Source: Acetobacteraceae bacterium H6797
GTDB lineage: Bacteria > Pseudomonadota > Alphaproteobacteria > Acetobacterales > Acetobacteraceae
Assembly (NCBI GenBank): GCA_015223225.1
Contig: JADFCQ010000004.1
Coordinates: forward strand, 372,001-436,000
Length of the DNA stretch: 64,000 nt
Direction of reading: 5' to 3'
The translations under genes and the position numbers were made by a program. How positions within the stretch are numbered: the stretch's first letter is position 1; the number at the start of each line of letters is the position of its first letter. Below the pieces are notes generated by a model. It was not told the DNA's origin and did no database searches. It saw only the letters and a list, made by a program, of their open reading frames with translations. Positions 20,121-28,488 of this stretch are shown piece after piece.

Positions 20121-20537
20121 ATGCAAAGCCAGGGGCAGAATACCGAAGCCCTCATCCGCGCCTATTACGACGCGTTCAATGCGGGTGATCGCCCGGGGAT
20201 GCTGGCGCTGCTCAGCGACGACGTGGCGCATGACGTGAACCAGGGCGGGCGGCAGGTCGGCAAGGAGGCCTTCGCGCAATTCATGGCGCATATGGACCGC
20301 TGCTATGCCGAGCAGCTGGTGGATATCGCCATCATGGTCGATGCGACGGGCACACGGGCCGCGGCGGAATTCGTCGTGAAGGGCAAGTATCTCGCCACGG
20401 ACGAGGGCCTGCCGGAGGCCAAGGGGCAGGCCTATGACCTGCCGGCGGGGGCCTTCCTGGCCGTCACCGGCGGGAAGATTTCCCGGGTGACGACCTATTA
20501 CAACCTGCCCGAATGGATGCGGCAGGTCGGGGGCTGA
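20121..20537 (+). CDS. SnoaL/NTF2-like small protein (ketosteroid isomerase-related)
   Basis: 138 residues with the NTF2 cone fold pattern: an N-terminal helix pair ([20 protein letters not shown]), then [22 protein letters not shown] and a beta-sheet ending in [18 protein letters not shown]. Family members are small enzymes or binding proteins for hydrophobic ligands; the reaction here is unknown. It is convergent with the MFS gene downstream and divergent from glyQ. Confidence 0.8.
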   Translation: MQSQGQNTEALIRAYYDAFNAGDRPGMLALLSDDVAHDVNQGGRQVGKEAFAQFMAHMDRCYAEQLVDIAIMVDATGTRAAAEFVVKGKYLATDEGLPEAKGQAYDLPAGAFLAVTGGKISRVTTYYNLPEWMRQVGG

Positions 20538-20566
20538 GGCTCGCGGCCTTCCCCCCATACGTGCCC

Positions 20567-21919
20567 TTAGTGCGCGATGGCCTCGCGGGGGGCGCCGCCG
20601 GGCCTGCCCTGTGGGTGGCCGGCCTGTTTGATGAGCAGTGCCATGGCGGCGATCAGGCCTGGCACCGCCAGGACGATGAAGATCCAGAGCAGCGGGAGAT
20701 GCGCGCGGGATAGTTCGCCCACCAGGAAGGAGCCGGCAATGCCGCCGAAGCGGCCGATGCCGATCATCCAGGCGACGCCCGTGGCGCGGCCCTCGGTCGG
20801 GTAGAATTCCGCCGCCAGGGCCGGCAGCGAGGATTGGGCGGTGTTCATCAGCACGCCGGCCAGGAAGACGGCGACCATGAGCGCGGGGGGATTGCCCGCG
20901 CTGAGCCCCACCAGTGCCAGCGACACCGCGGTGAGCGCGAAGCCCAGGGCGACGACGCGGTTGCCGTTGTAGCGGTCCATCAGCCAGCCGAAGAAGACCG
21001 CGCCGATGCCACCCAGCGGGAAGAGCGCCGAGATGAGGGCGGCATTGCGCGGCGAGAGGCCGGCATCGCCCAGGAGCACGGGCATCCAGTTCACCAGGGC
21101 GTAGAAAATCACCAGCCCCATGAAATAGGTGAGCCAGAGCATGATCGAGCCGAGGACGTAGCCGCGCGAGAGGACGAGGCGGATGCCGCCCTTGGCGGCG
21201 GGTTCGGCCTCGCCCAGAACGAAGCTCGTCGCCTGGTTCGCGGTGAGGGAGATGCGGGAGAGGACGGCGCGGATGCGCTCGGCGGGGTAGCCCTTCATCA
21301 CCATGTAGCGGGCGGATTCGGGCAGCAGCAGAAGCAGCAGCACCACCAGCACCAGCGGCACGACGCCGCCCAGCACGAGCACGCTGCGCCAGCCCCAGAT
21401 CGGGATCATCCAGGCGGCGAGGAAGCCGCCGAAGGCCGCGCCCAGCGGGAAGCCGCAGAACATGGCATTGACCAGCACCGCGCGGCGTGGGCGGGGGCAG
21501 TATTCGCTCATCAACGTGACGGCATTGGGCATGGCCGCGCCCAGGCCGAGGCCGGTGACGAAGCGCCAGATCACCAGATGGTCGAGCGAGGTGGCTTGGG
21601 CGCAGAGCAGGCTCGCGATGCCGAAGACCAGCACGGAGGCGATGACCAGCGCCTTTCGCCCGAATTTGTCGGCCAGCGGGCCGGAGCAGAGCGCGCCGGC
21701 GGCCAGGCCGAAGAGCGCCGCGCTGAGCACCGGCGACAGCGCCGGGCGGGCTACGCCCCACTCCTGGATGAGCGAGGGGGCGATGTAGCCGATGGCGGCC
21801 GTATCGAACCCGTCGATCATCACGATGATGAAGCAGAGCGCGAAAATGACGACTTGCAGCGGCGAGATGGGCTGCGAGTCGAGAAAGCCCTGGACCTCCA
21901 GGCGCTTGCCAACTTCCAT
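20567..21919 (-). CDS. MFS transporter, aromatic acid:H+ symporter type
   Basis: 450 residues with about 12 transmembrane helices. The early motif MIDGFDTAAIGYIAPSL is typical of the aromatic acid symporters (PcaK, BenK, MhbT). The MFS loop motif GPLADKFGRKALV follows helix 2, and WRFVTGLGLGAAMPN lies in helix 4. It is likely an inner-membrane proton symporter for an aromatic or other organic acid; the substrate is not determinable. ATG at 21919 has a GGGGGAG ribosome site. No catabolic genes adjoin it apart from the dioxygenase upstream, which has its own leader. Confidence 0.88.
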   Translation of the reverse strand: MEVGKRLEVQGFLDSQPISPLQVVIFALCFIIVMIDGFDTAAIGYIAPSLIQEWGVARPALSPVLSAALFGLAAGALCSGPLADKFGRKALVIASVLVFGIASLLCAQATSLDHLVIWRFVTGLGLGAAMPNAVTLMSEYCPRPRRAVLVNAMFCGFPLGAAFGGFLAAWMIPIWGWRSVLVLGGVVPLVLVVLLLLLLPESARYMVMKGYPAERIRAVLSRISLTANQATSFVLGEAEPAAKGGIRLVLSRGYVLGSIMLWLTYFMGLVIFYALVNWMPVLLGDAGLSPRNAALISALFPLGGIGAVFFGWLMDRYNGNRVVALGFALTAVSLALVGLSAGNPPALMVAVFLAGVLMNTAQSSLPALAAEFYPTEGRATGVAWMIGIGRFGGIAGSFLVGELSRAHLPLLWIFIVLAVPGLIAAMALLIKQAGHPQGRPGGAPREAIAH

Positions 21920-21940
21920 GGATTTTCTCCCCCGTCCTGA

Positions 21941-21974
21941 CCTTTTCCGTCCGAATGATTACCGAACGGAAAGG
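21941..21974. promoter_or_regulatory. Dyad upstream of the MFS transporter
   Basis: Inverted repeat CCTTTTCCGT (21941-21950) and ACGGAAAGG (21966-21974) flanking an AT-richer centre, 22 bases upstream of the transporter start. A local regulator such as an IclR-type protein is possible, but no regulator gene adjoins. Observation of the dyad is direct; its function is inferred. Confidence 0.35.
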
Positions 21975-22086
21975 TGACGTTTTCCAGGGTATTATCCCGG
22001 CCTGGGCCGGGACGATCCATGGATATTCCTCATCAAGATTTGGACTTTTCGTTCATGATGAGGACATGTTCGGGGGAGCCCGGTGG

Positions 22087-22833
22087 TTATTCGTGCCGGA
22101 AGGTGACCACGAGGACGTCGCGCCAGGAGGGCTTGGCCGGATCGAGCGGGGTGACGGGGGTGACGCCGTGATAGACGCGGCCGTCATCCACGATCGCGGC
22201 ATCCATCGGCTGTTCGAGCGTGAAGCTGCCGAGGTGGCGGCGCTCGAGGTCATGGATGCTCGTCTCGGCGCTGGCGACGTTCTCGCGATGGATCATCAGC
22301 ACCATCACCCAGTCCACGCCGTCGCGATGCATGCCCTCGGGCGTTGGCAGGCCCTGCTCGCCGGGCTTGGCCTCGATGCGGAACTGGTGGATCTCCACAT
22401 GCCAGGACTTGGGCCGCAGCACCGGCGAGGTCAGGCTGGTGAAGAGGCCGTTGCAGGTGGCGAGGATGGCATGGAGCGCGGGGTGCTCGCCCACCTCATC
22501 CTTCACCGGCTCGAACCAGCGCTCGATGCCGCCGTTGAGCGTGTTGTAGTCGCGCGACTGGTAATGCGGCTGGTGCGGCTTGCGGGCGATGCCCTCGGGC
22601 GAGGCCGAGAAAGCGGCGTGGCGGCGGCGGCGGTAGCGCCCGCCATCGGCCATATAGGTGTCGAGGCCGAGGTCGTTCCAGGAAGCGGCGAAGCCCTGCC
22701 AATCGGCCAGGCCTTCGCGGGTCAGCAGCGCCTCGGTGGCCTCGGCATGCAGGAAGGTGAAGCCTTCCGGCCGGATGGCGGCGGCCACATCGGCCAGGGC
22801 GACGGAAGTGCCGGAAACCTCGCTGAGCGCCAT
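22087..22833 (-). CDS. 2OG-Fe dioxygenase family protein (BsmA/IDO-like)
   Basis: 248 residues. Iron ligands of the jelly-roll family are visible: His169 and Asp171 in GMHRDGVDW, and the distal His222 in RVYHGVTPV. The RDYNTLNGGIERWFEP and LVVTFRHE segments fit the 2OG-Fe dioxygenase family that includes BsmA and L-isoleucine dioxygenase. It probably hydroxylates an amino acid or small metabolite with 2-oxoglutarate and O2. ATG at 22833 has GAGGAG seven bases upstream; the longer frame to 22932 is rejected. Same direction as the MFS gene but 167 bases away. Confidence 0.85.
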   Translation of the reverse strand: MALSEVSGTSVALADVAAAIRPEGFTFLHAEATEALLTREGLADWQGFAASWNDLGLDTYMADGGRYRRRRHAAFSASPEGIARKPHQPHYQSRDYNTLNGGIERWFEPVKDEVGEHPALHAILATCNGLFTSLTSPVLRPKSWHVEIHQFRIEAKPGEQGLPTPEGMHRDGVDWVMVLMIHRENVASAETSIHDLERRHLGSFTLEQPMDAAIVDDGRVYHGVTPVTPLDPAKPSWRDVLVVTFRHE

Positions 22834-22969
22834 GGCCCATCTCCTCGTAAGAACCGGCCGGGGATCACGGGCCGGTGACGGAGGCGAAGTCTGCGCGTGC
22901 CGGGGCCTACCGCGCCATCGGCTTCGCTGCATGGCTGGCAGACGTTACAGGTGCACTCGGAACAATAGG

Positions 22970-23392
22970 TTAGAGGAGTCCCACGGCCTCCAGCTCGCGC
23001 CGCAGGGCGGGCGGAAGGGCGTCGATGCCGCTCGCCTCCTCCTCCCCGGCCATATCGGGCGGGGCATCTTCCGGTTTGAAATAGCGCCAGCCCTGGAAGG
23101 GCTTGTGCAGGCGGGGGCGGACGGGGACGAGCCGCGTATCGAGCACCAGGCCAGCACAGGGGTGGCCGTCATCGCCCTTCTGCTCCTCGATGGCGAGAAG
23201 CTTCTGCCGGCCGCGAACGGCGCCCGCGATGACCCAGTAGATCGAGCCGCCGGCCAGGATTTCATCGGCGCGGCGCGGGAACATTCGGGTCTGGTGCACG
23301 AGCCGCTCGCCGCGAGCGAGGCGGTTGATGTAGCGCGCCTGCAGATCGGCGAGATCCTTCGGCCCGACGGAGAGCTTGATGAGGTGCAGCAC
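22970..23392 (-). CDS. DUF1489 family protein
   Basis: 140 residues from GTG at 23392, matching the usual start and length of DUF1489 proteins, whose first residues resemble LHLIKLCVG (here LHLIKLSVGPKDL). The protein is soluble, with MFPRRADEILAGGSIYWVIAG and a C-terminal FQGWRYFKPEDAPPD segment. Family function is unknown; it is widespread in alphaproteobacteria. An alternative ATG at 23479 would give 169 residues but overlaps the divergent start of the peptidase gene by two bases, so the shorter form is preferred. No clear ribosome site supports either start. Confidence 0.78.
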   Translation of the reverse strand: MLHLIKLSVGPKDLADLQARYINRLARGERLVHQTRMFPRRADEILAGGSIYWVIAGAVRGRQKLLAIEEQKGDDGHPCAGLVLDTRLVPVRPRLHKPFQGWRYFKPEDAPPDMAGEEEASGIDALPPALRRELEAVGLL

Positions 23393-23477
23393 GGGCCAGA
23401 TGTAGCGCAGGAAGATCGAGTCGTCAGTGCGCTCGCGTGCTGTTGCCTCCCTCGCCGTCACAAAGCAGAATGACGCC

Positions 23478-24425
23478 ATGCCCCGTGGCGACCTTTTTCC
23501 CGATATCGCGCCTTACGAAACCGGCCTGCTGCCGCTCTCGGGCGGTCACGTCATGTATTGGGAGCAGGTGGGCAATCCGCGCGGCCAGCCGGTGCTCTTC
23601 CTGCATGGCGGGCCGGGGGCCGGGGCGGGCGCGGTGCATCGGCGCTTCTTCGACCCGCTACATTGGCGGATCATCATTTTCGACCAACGCGGCGCCGGGC
23701 GCTCCCGCCCGCTGGGCGAGCTGCGGGAGAATACGACGCCGCATCTCGTGGCCGATATCGAGGTGCTGCGCAAGTTCCTTGGCATCGACGAATGGCTGCT
23801 CTTCGGCGGCTCCTGGGGTTCCACCCTCGCCCTGGCCTATGCCCAGGCGCATCCGGAGCGGGTGACGGGCTGCGTGCTGCGCGGCGTGTTCCTCGGCCGG
23901 CAGAGCGAGGTGGAGTGGTTCCTGCACGGTTTGAAGCGCGTCTTCCCCGATGCCTGGCAGCATTTCACCGAGGCGCTGCCGCCGGAGGAGCGCGGGGATA
24001 TCCTGGGCAGCTATCTGAAGCGCCTGACGGACCCCGACCCGCGCGTGCATCAGCCGGCGGCGCGGGCCTGGAGCCGGTATGAGGGCTCCTGCTCCACCCT
24101 GCTGCCCAGCCCCGACACGGTGGCGAGCTTCGCGCAGGACCGCACGGCGCTGGGGCTGGCGCGGATCGAGGCGCATTACTTCGCGCATGACCTCTTCCTG
24201 CCCGAGGGCGGCCTGCTCGCGCATATGCGGCGGATCGAGCATATCCAGGCGGAGATCGTCCAGGGGCGGTACGACATGGTCTGCCCGCCCGAGACGGCTT
24301 TCGACCTGGCAGCGGCCTGGCCGAGGGCGCGGCTGACCGTGGTGCCCGATGCGGGGCATTCGGCGCTGGAGCCAGGGGTGCGGATGGCGCTGGTCGCGGC
24401 CGTGGAGCGGTTCAGGCGGCGCTAG
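23478..24425 (+). CDS. pip: Proline iminopeptidase
   Basis: 315 residues, alpha/beta hydrolase of family S33. The oxyanion segment LFLHGGPGAGAG, the DQRGAGRSRP motif and the nucleophile elbow GGSWGSTLALAYAQ (Ser112) are all diagnostic of prolyl aminopeptidases. The acid lies in the GRYDMVCP region and the catalytic His in VVPDAGHSALEPG. It removes N-terminal proline from peptides in the cytoplasm. ATG at 23478 (MPRGDLFPDI) fits the family; upstream in-frame sequence is ignored. Confidence 0.93.
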   Translation: MPRGDLFPDIAPYETGLLPLSGGHVMYWEQVGNPRGQPVLFLHGGPGAGAGAVHRRFFDPLHWRIIIFDQRGAGRSRPLGELRENTTPHLVADIEVLRKFLGIDEWLLFGGSWGSTLALAYAQAHPERVTGCVLRGVFLGRQSEVEWFLHGLKRVFPDAWQHFTEALPPEERGDILGSYLKRLTDPDPRVHQPAARAWSRYEGSCSTLLPSPDTVASFAQDRTALGLARIEAHYFAHDLFLPEGGLLAHMRRIEHIQAEIVQGRYDMVCPPETAFDLAAAWPRARLTVVPDAGHSALEPGVRMALVAAVERFRRR

Positions 24426-25455
24426 GCCAGCAGCCGGCTCGGCTCAACAGGGAGGGGAGATGACATGCCCATCGAGCACCGGCGTCATCATCATGGTGGG
24501 GGTGGCTTTTCTCACCCTGTGGCTGAAGCGGCGCGGGTGAAGGAAAAGTCGCTGGAAAGGTATGTGGCACGAAGACCCGGGAGCGAACACTCTCTGAGGC
24601 TGCGATGCCGGCGGTCGCATACAATTAGGCATCAGGACTCGCTGCCGCAGCGGCAGGAACATCCGTCGAAAAATTCTCCGAGGTGAGCTCGACCTATTCG
24701 TGCCTGACGGAGGGCCCGGATTCGCCACCGTATGGCTTCTTCTCCACCACCCAGCCCCTACGAGTTGGAGGGACACGTGGGAGCCGGCAAGATTGCCCTA
24801 GAACTCAATCCGCACTCAGGCTGCAATTATCGTCACCACTGCGGCCGCTGCTCCGGGGCGTAGCGAGCACGGCCCTGACCGCAGCACCGTTTCGCTGCAG
24901 CCCGAGGGCGAAGTCGGTGATGACGGCCACATCGGAATTTACAGCATCCGCGAGCCAAGCGCCGAGGGCAGTGAGCGGGGCGCCATGCTGCCGATGCAGT
25001 AATCGCGCAGGAGAACGGCCTGTCGGCCACCCAGTGCACGAACTGTCGCGGCCTGGGTATCCTGTTCGAGGTGAGCAATGGGCTCACCCTTCTCGTCCCT
25101 GAGCCTGTTGGATGTCCGCGTCAGATGCCAAGCCAGTTGCTTCGGTAGGGGAGCGTCGGCGCACCGCAAAGCACATTGGATAGAGCAGTCACAGGCCGCT
25201 TTTCGCGCCGACGATATGGGCCGTACTCTGGGGCGCCCTCCGCCTTGGGGCTAGCCAGCGATGAACCTGCCGCAGCGAGTCTGGCTCTGCCCGGTGCTGC
25301 CGGATAGCTCTGGCGGCATCCTCTTGGCCACGCTCTCTCGCCGGTTCACCAGCACGTCCCAGTGGAGAGATCAGGTTGGCCCCATCATTTCACGTCTCCC
25401 GGATCTCGCGGCAGCGCTCAGCCGCGGCGCGCTTCCGAGCGCACGTACGTCCCGC
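24426..25455. other. About 1 kb without a supportable gene at the edge of the accessory island
   Basis: Short overlapping open frames only, none with a convincing start, ribosome site or family pattern. A 43-codon frame at 24732-24863 (plus) ends in a Cys/His-rich tail HSGCNYRHHCGRC, and another reading frame just after it stays open to about 25000, which could mean one decayed gene with a frameshift. No transposase motif or terminal repeats were seen. The stretch separates core genes from the efflux island and is a plausible old insertion scar. Confidence 0.4.
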
Positions 25456-26730
25456 TCACGACCACCGGCGCAAGACGATGCTGGCGTTCACGCCGCCAAA
25501 GCCGAAGCCATTCGACATTGCATGGTCGAAGCGCCAAGGCCGGGCGTCGGAACAGACGAGGTCGAGGCCATCCGCCAAGGGATCGGGATCGGTAAGATTG
25601 AGCGTCGGAGGGAGAACCTGATCCCTGAGCGCGAGGATCGTGAATATAGCCTCGACGCCTCCGGCCGCACCCAGCATATGCCCAGTCGCCGACTTGGTGG
25701 CGCTGACTGCCACCGGCGAGTCACCAAAAACCGTGCGAATGGCTGCGAGCTCGGCGCGATCACCGACCGGCGTAGAGGTCGCATGCGCGTTCAGGTGGCC
25801 GATCCGATCGGGCGCGAGCCCGGCTTGGGCGAGGGCGAGGCTCATGGCCCGCGCGGCGCCATTTCCATCCTCAGGAGCCGCTGTGACGTGAAACGCGTCG
25901 GCGCTCGTGCCGTAGCCTAGCACCTCGGCCAATGGCGCGGCGCCACGACCGAGGGCATGCTCCAGGGATTCTAACACGATGACACCCGCGCCTTCACTGG
26001 CCACGAAGCCGTCCCGCCTTATGTCAAACGGGCGTGAAGCTCGTTCGGGCTGATCGTTGTAGGAAGTCGACAGCGCACGGGCGGCCGCGAAGGCGCCGAG
26101 GCTGACACGGTCGATGGTGGCCTCCGCTCCGCCGCATACCGCGACATCCGCCTCCCCCGAGCGGATGAGGCGAGCGCCATCCCCGATCGCCTGCACGCTG
26201 GCCGCGCACGCGGTCACCGGAGCGCCGATCGGCCCCTTGAAGCCGTAATAGATTGATACCCATCCGGCCGCGAGATTCGAGAGGAAGGAGGGAATAGTGA
26301 AGGGAGAAAGTCTTCCCGGTCCCCGCGTGTCCGCAGTGCGCACGGCGTCCACGACGGAGCCGAAGCCGCCGATTCCTGACGCGATGACAGTGGCGGTGCG
26401 CTCGCGCTCGGTGTCGCTCTGCGGCCGCCATCCGGCTTGTGTCAGTGCCTCCTGGGCTGCACCCAGTGCGAAGTGGATGAAGCGGTCCATCTTCTTGCGG
26501 TCCTTCACCGGTACGACGCCCTCCACGTCGAAGCCTCCGGGTTCCTGTGCGCCGGGGACCGTGCCCGCGACTTGGCAGGCGACACCGGATGCGACATCCT
26601 CGGGGAGGCGCCGGATTCCTGAGCGCGAGGCAAGAAGCTGCGACCAGACGTACTCAACGCCGCAGCCGAGTGGCGTAACGAGGCCAGCGCCGGTCACGAC
26701 CACGCGACGCCGCAGATCCGCTGCGATCAT
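25456..26730 (-). CDS. Beta-ketoacyl-ACP synthase II (FabF-like)
   Basis: 424 residues. It carries the full ketosynthase catalytic set: Cys175 in VTACAASVQ, His316 in NAHATSTPVGD, Lys346 and His351 in SATKSATGHMLGA. The enzyme condenses malonyl-ACP with an acyl chain. It is probably an accessory paralogue rather than the housekeeping FabF: no acpP or fabG adjoins, and it is coupled by an ATGA overlap to a thioesterase that follows an HlyD adaptor gene. It may therefore make a fatty-acid or polyketide-like compound for export or resistance. Its GC is a little lower than that of the flanking core genes. Confidence 0.9.
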   Translation of the reverse strand: MIAADLRRRVVVTGAGLVTPLGCGVEYVWSQLLASRSGIRRLPEDVASGVACQVAGTVPGAQEPGGFDVEGVVPVKDRKKMDRFIHFALGAAQEALTQAGWRPQSDTERERTATVIASGIGGFGSVVDAVRTADTRGPGRLSPFTIPSFLSNLAAGWVSIYYGFKGPIGAPVTACAASVQAIGDGARLIRSGEADVAVCGGAEATIDRVSLGAFAAARALSTSYNDQPERASRPFDIRRDGFVASEGAGVIVLESLEHALGRGAAPLAEVLGYGTSADAFHVTAAPEDGNGAARAMSLALAQAGLAPDRIGHLNAHATSTPVGDRAELAAIRTVFGDSPVAVSATKSATGHMLGAAGGVEAIFTILALRDQVLPPTLNLTDPDPLADGLDLVCSDARPWRFDHAMSNGFGFGGVNASIVLRRWS

Positions 26731-27176
26731 CGGTCCATGACCAGGAGCGTGGAGGTCGCCGTCGCATAGAGCCGGCCGTTCAGGTCCTCGAGGGTCGCCT
26801 CGGCGAATGCCGCTCGGCGCCCTACCGTGACGGTTCGGCCCTCGGCTCGGAGAAGACCCGTCTCCACGGTGATGGCGCGATGGTAGGGGATCTTCAGCTC
26901 CAGCGTCGTGTAACTCTGATCCGGCCCCAACTTAGAGTGGACCGCGCAGCCGCAGGCTGAATCGAGGAGGGTCGCGGCATATCCGCCATGGACGGTACCG
27001 AGCGGGTTGTAGGCATGAGCACCCGGCTTTCCCTCGAACCCGCTCCACCCATCGCCGACATCCACGAAGGTGAAACCGAGCGTGTCAGCAATAGGCAAGC
27101 TGCCGCCGCTGGCGATCAGGGCCCGCAGCGTATCCAATCCCGATTGGCCCGGAGAGACCTGGTCGATCAACTTCAT
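26727..27176 (-). CDS. PaaI-type hotdog thioesterase
   Basis: 149 residues, hotdog fold. The pattern AYNPLGTVHGGYAATLLDSACGCAV is the PaaI/YbgC-like active-site helix (HGG motif); YTTLELKIPYHRAI and GRRAAFAEATLED follow. It likely hydrolyses an acyl-CoA or acyl-ACP thioester. ATG at 27176 is chosen because the family starts just before DTLRALI. Its stop overlaps the start of the ketosynthase in ATGA; it follows the HlyD gene by 38 bases, so the three form one operon. Confidence 0.88.
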   Translation of the reverse strand: MKLIDQVSPGQSGLDTLRALIASGGSLPIADTLGFTFVDVGDGWSGFEGKPGAHAYNPLGTVHGGYAATLLDSACGCAVHSKLGPDQSYTTLELKIPYHRAITVETGLLRAEGRTVTVGRRAAFAEATLEDLNGRLYATATSTLLVMDR

Positions 27177-27214
27177 TGTTCTGTTCCATGGTAAGGCTAG
27201 GGGCGTCCGTCGCA

Positions 27215-28375
27215 TCATTTGGCGACACTGACTGTAGCGGTGACCGAGAGCCCCGGCCGAAGCGCCGCGACCGCATCCTGTCCCCCGTCGAATACAATGC
27301 GGACGGGCACACGCTGCACAATCTTCGTGAAATTGCCGGTGCCGGGCTCAAAGGGCAGCAGCGAGAAGGTCGACCCCGATCCAGGCGCGAGGCTCTCGAC
27401 ATGGCCCTCGAGGGTGCGTCCGAGCGCATCGACCTCGATGTGGGCCGGCTGGCCAACCCGCATGTCGCGGGTCTGCGTCTCCTTGAAATTCGCGGTCACG
27501 TAGAGATCGTGGAGCGGCACCAAGCTCAGCAAGCGGCTCCCCGGCTGGATATAGTCACCGACCCGCACCTGGCGGTTGCCGACGACGCCGTCTATGGCCG
27601 CCCTGACGGTGGTGTGGCGCTGGTCCTGGAGCGCTAGATCCAGTGCCGCCTGCGCGCGCAGCCGCTGAGCGACGGCCTTCTGGAGCGCGGCCTCAAGTGA
27701 AGCGCGCTTGGCGGAGGTGACCTCGACTTCGCGCTCAGACACCTCCAGCATCGCCTTGGCACGCGCCGACGCCTGCTCGGCGCTGATCGCGGCGGCGCGA
27801 TAGGTGTCGGCGTCACGGCGCGCGACTGCGCCCGTGTTCACGAGGGCCTCGTAGCGGCGACGGTCTGCCTCGGCGCGCGCGGCCTCGGCGCTGCTCGACC
27901 GGATCGAGGTCCGCGCCGCTTCCACGTTCGCTGACGCGAGGCGCTCCTCTGCCGCGAGGCTGGTGAGCGCCGCACGCGCGGAGGCCACCTCCGCCTCCGC
28001 GTCCGCCAGGTCTGCGCGGGCGGCCTGCACCTTGGCATCGAACTCCTCGGAGTCGATGCGGACCAGGGGGTCGCCGGCGCGGACCGGTTGGTTGTCCGTA
28101 ACCAGCACGGCTTTGACCAGTCCCCGAACCCTCGGCGCGATCGTTGTCGCGTCCGCCGAGACGTAGGCGTCGTCCGTTGACTCGGACGAGGGCGGCTTGG
28201 TGATCCAAATGGCTCCGCCCGCCGCAGCGGCGAGCGCCATGGCGGAGACGACCAGAGTGCGACGGCCGGGCCGCTTCCGGGGCGGCGAGCCATCCGGCGC
28301 CTCGGCTTCCGAAGGGCCGGACGCTTCCGGTTTGCGCAACGCCACCACCTGCTCCGTCGTGCCCTGTGCGGCCAT
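27215..28375 (-). CDS. HlyD-family periplasmic adaptor (EmrA-like)
   Basis: 386 residues. One N-terminal transmembrane helix (about 40-60) is followed by the biotinyl-lipoyl half STDDAYVSADATTIAPRV, typical of EmrA-type adaptors, then a long helical hairpin (about 110-240) and the barrel domain HTTVRAAIDGVVGNRQVRVGDYI. It links the inner-membrane pump to the outer-membrane channel. ATG at 28375 has AAGGAGG six bases upstream. The matching pump and channel are encoded on the divergent operon, so the tripartite system is split across a shared promoter region. Confidence 0.92.
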   Translation of the reverse strand: MAAQGTTEQVVALRKPEASGPSEAEAPDGSPPRKRPGRRTLVVSAMALAAAAGGAIWITKPPSSESTDDAYVSADATTIAPRVRGLVKAVLVTDNQPVRAGDPLVRIDSEEFDAKVQAARADLADAEAEVASARAALTSLAAEERLASANVEAARTSIRSSSAEAARAEADRRRYEALVNTGAVARRDADTYRAAAISAEQASARAKAMLEVSEREVEVTSAKRASLEAALQKAVAQRLRAQAALDLALQDQRHTTVRAAIDGVVGNRQVRVGDYIQPGSRLLSLVPLHDLYVTANFKETQTRDMRVGQPAHIEVDALGRTLEGHVESLAPGSGSTFSLLPFEPGTGNFTKIVQRVPVRIVFDGGQDAVAALRPGLSVTATVSVAK

Positions 28376-28408
28376 GCGCCGCCTCCTTTTACCGCGCGCC
28401 AAAGGCGC

Positions 28409-28449
28409 TTGACTGCTATGACGATCATCATATAGATGATGAGCATCAT
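28409..28449. promoter_or_regulatory. Divergent promoter with two overlapping dyads (probable TetR operator)
   Basis: On the plus strand TTGACT (28409-28414) and TATAGA (28431-28436), 16 bases apart, make a good sigma-70 promoter for the pump operon. Over its -10 lie two perfect inverted repeats: ATCATC/GATGAT (28424-28429 and 28435-28440) and ATGATG/CATCAT (28436-28441 and 28444-28449). A repressor bound here would block the pump operon and could affect the divergent adaptor operon. The TetR protein encoded at 31511 is the natural candidate. Confidence 0.6.
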
Positions 28450-28488
28450 ATGTCCAGCCGTCGCTTCGACGCGTGAGAGGATCAGCTC

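Noticed and set aside
24732..24863. Small frame with HSGCNYRHHCGRC considered as a radical-SAM fragment or Cys-rich peptide gene
   Set aside because: Cys spacing does not match CxxxCxxC, there is no ribosome site and no partner gene.
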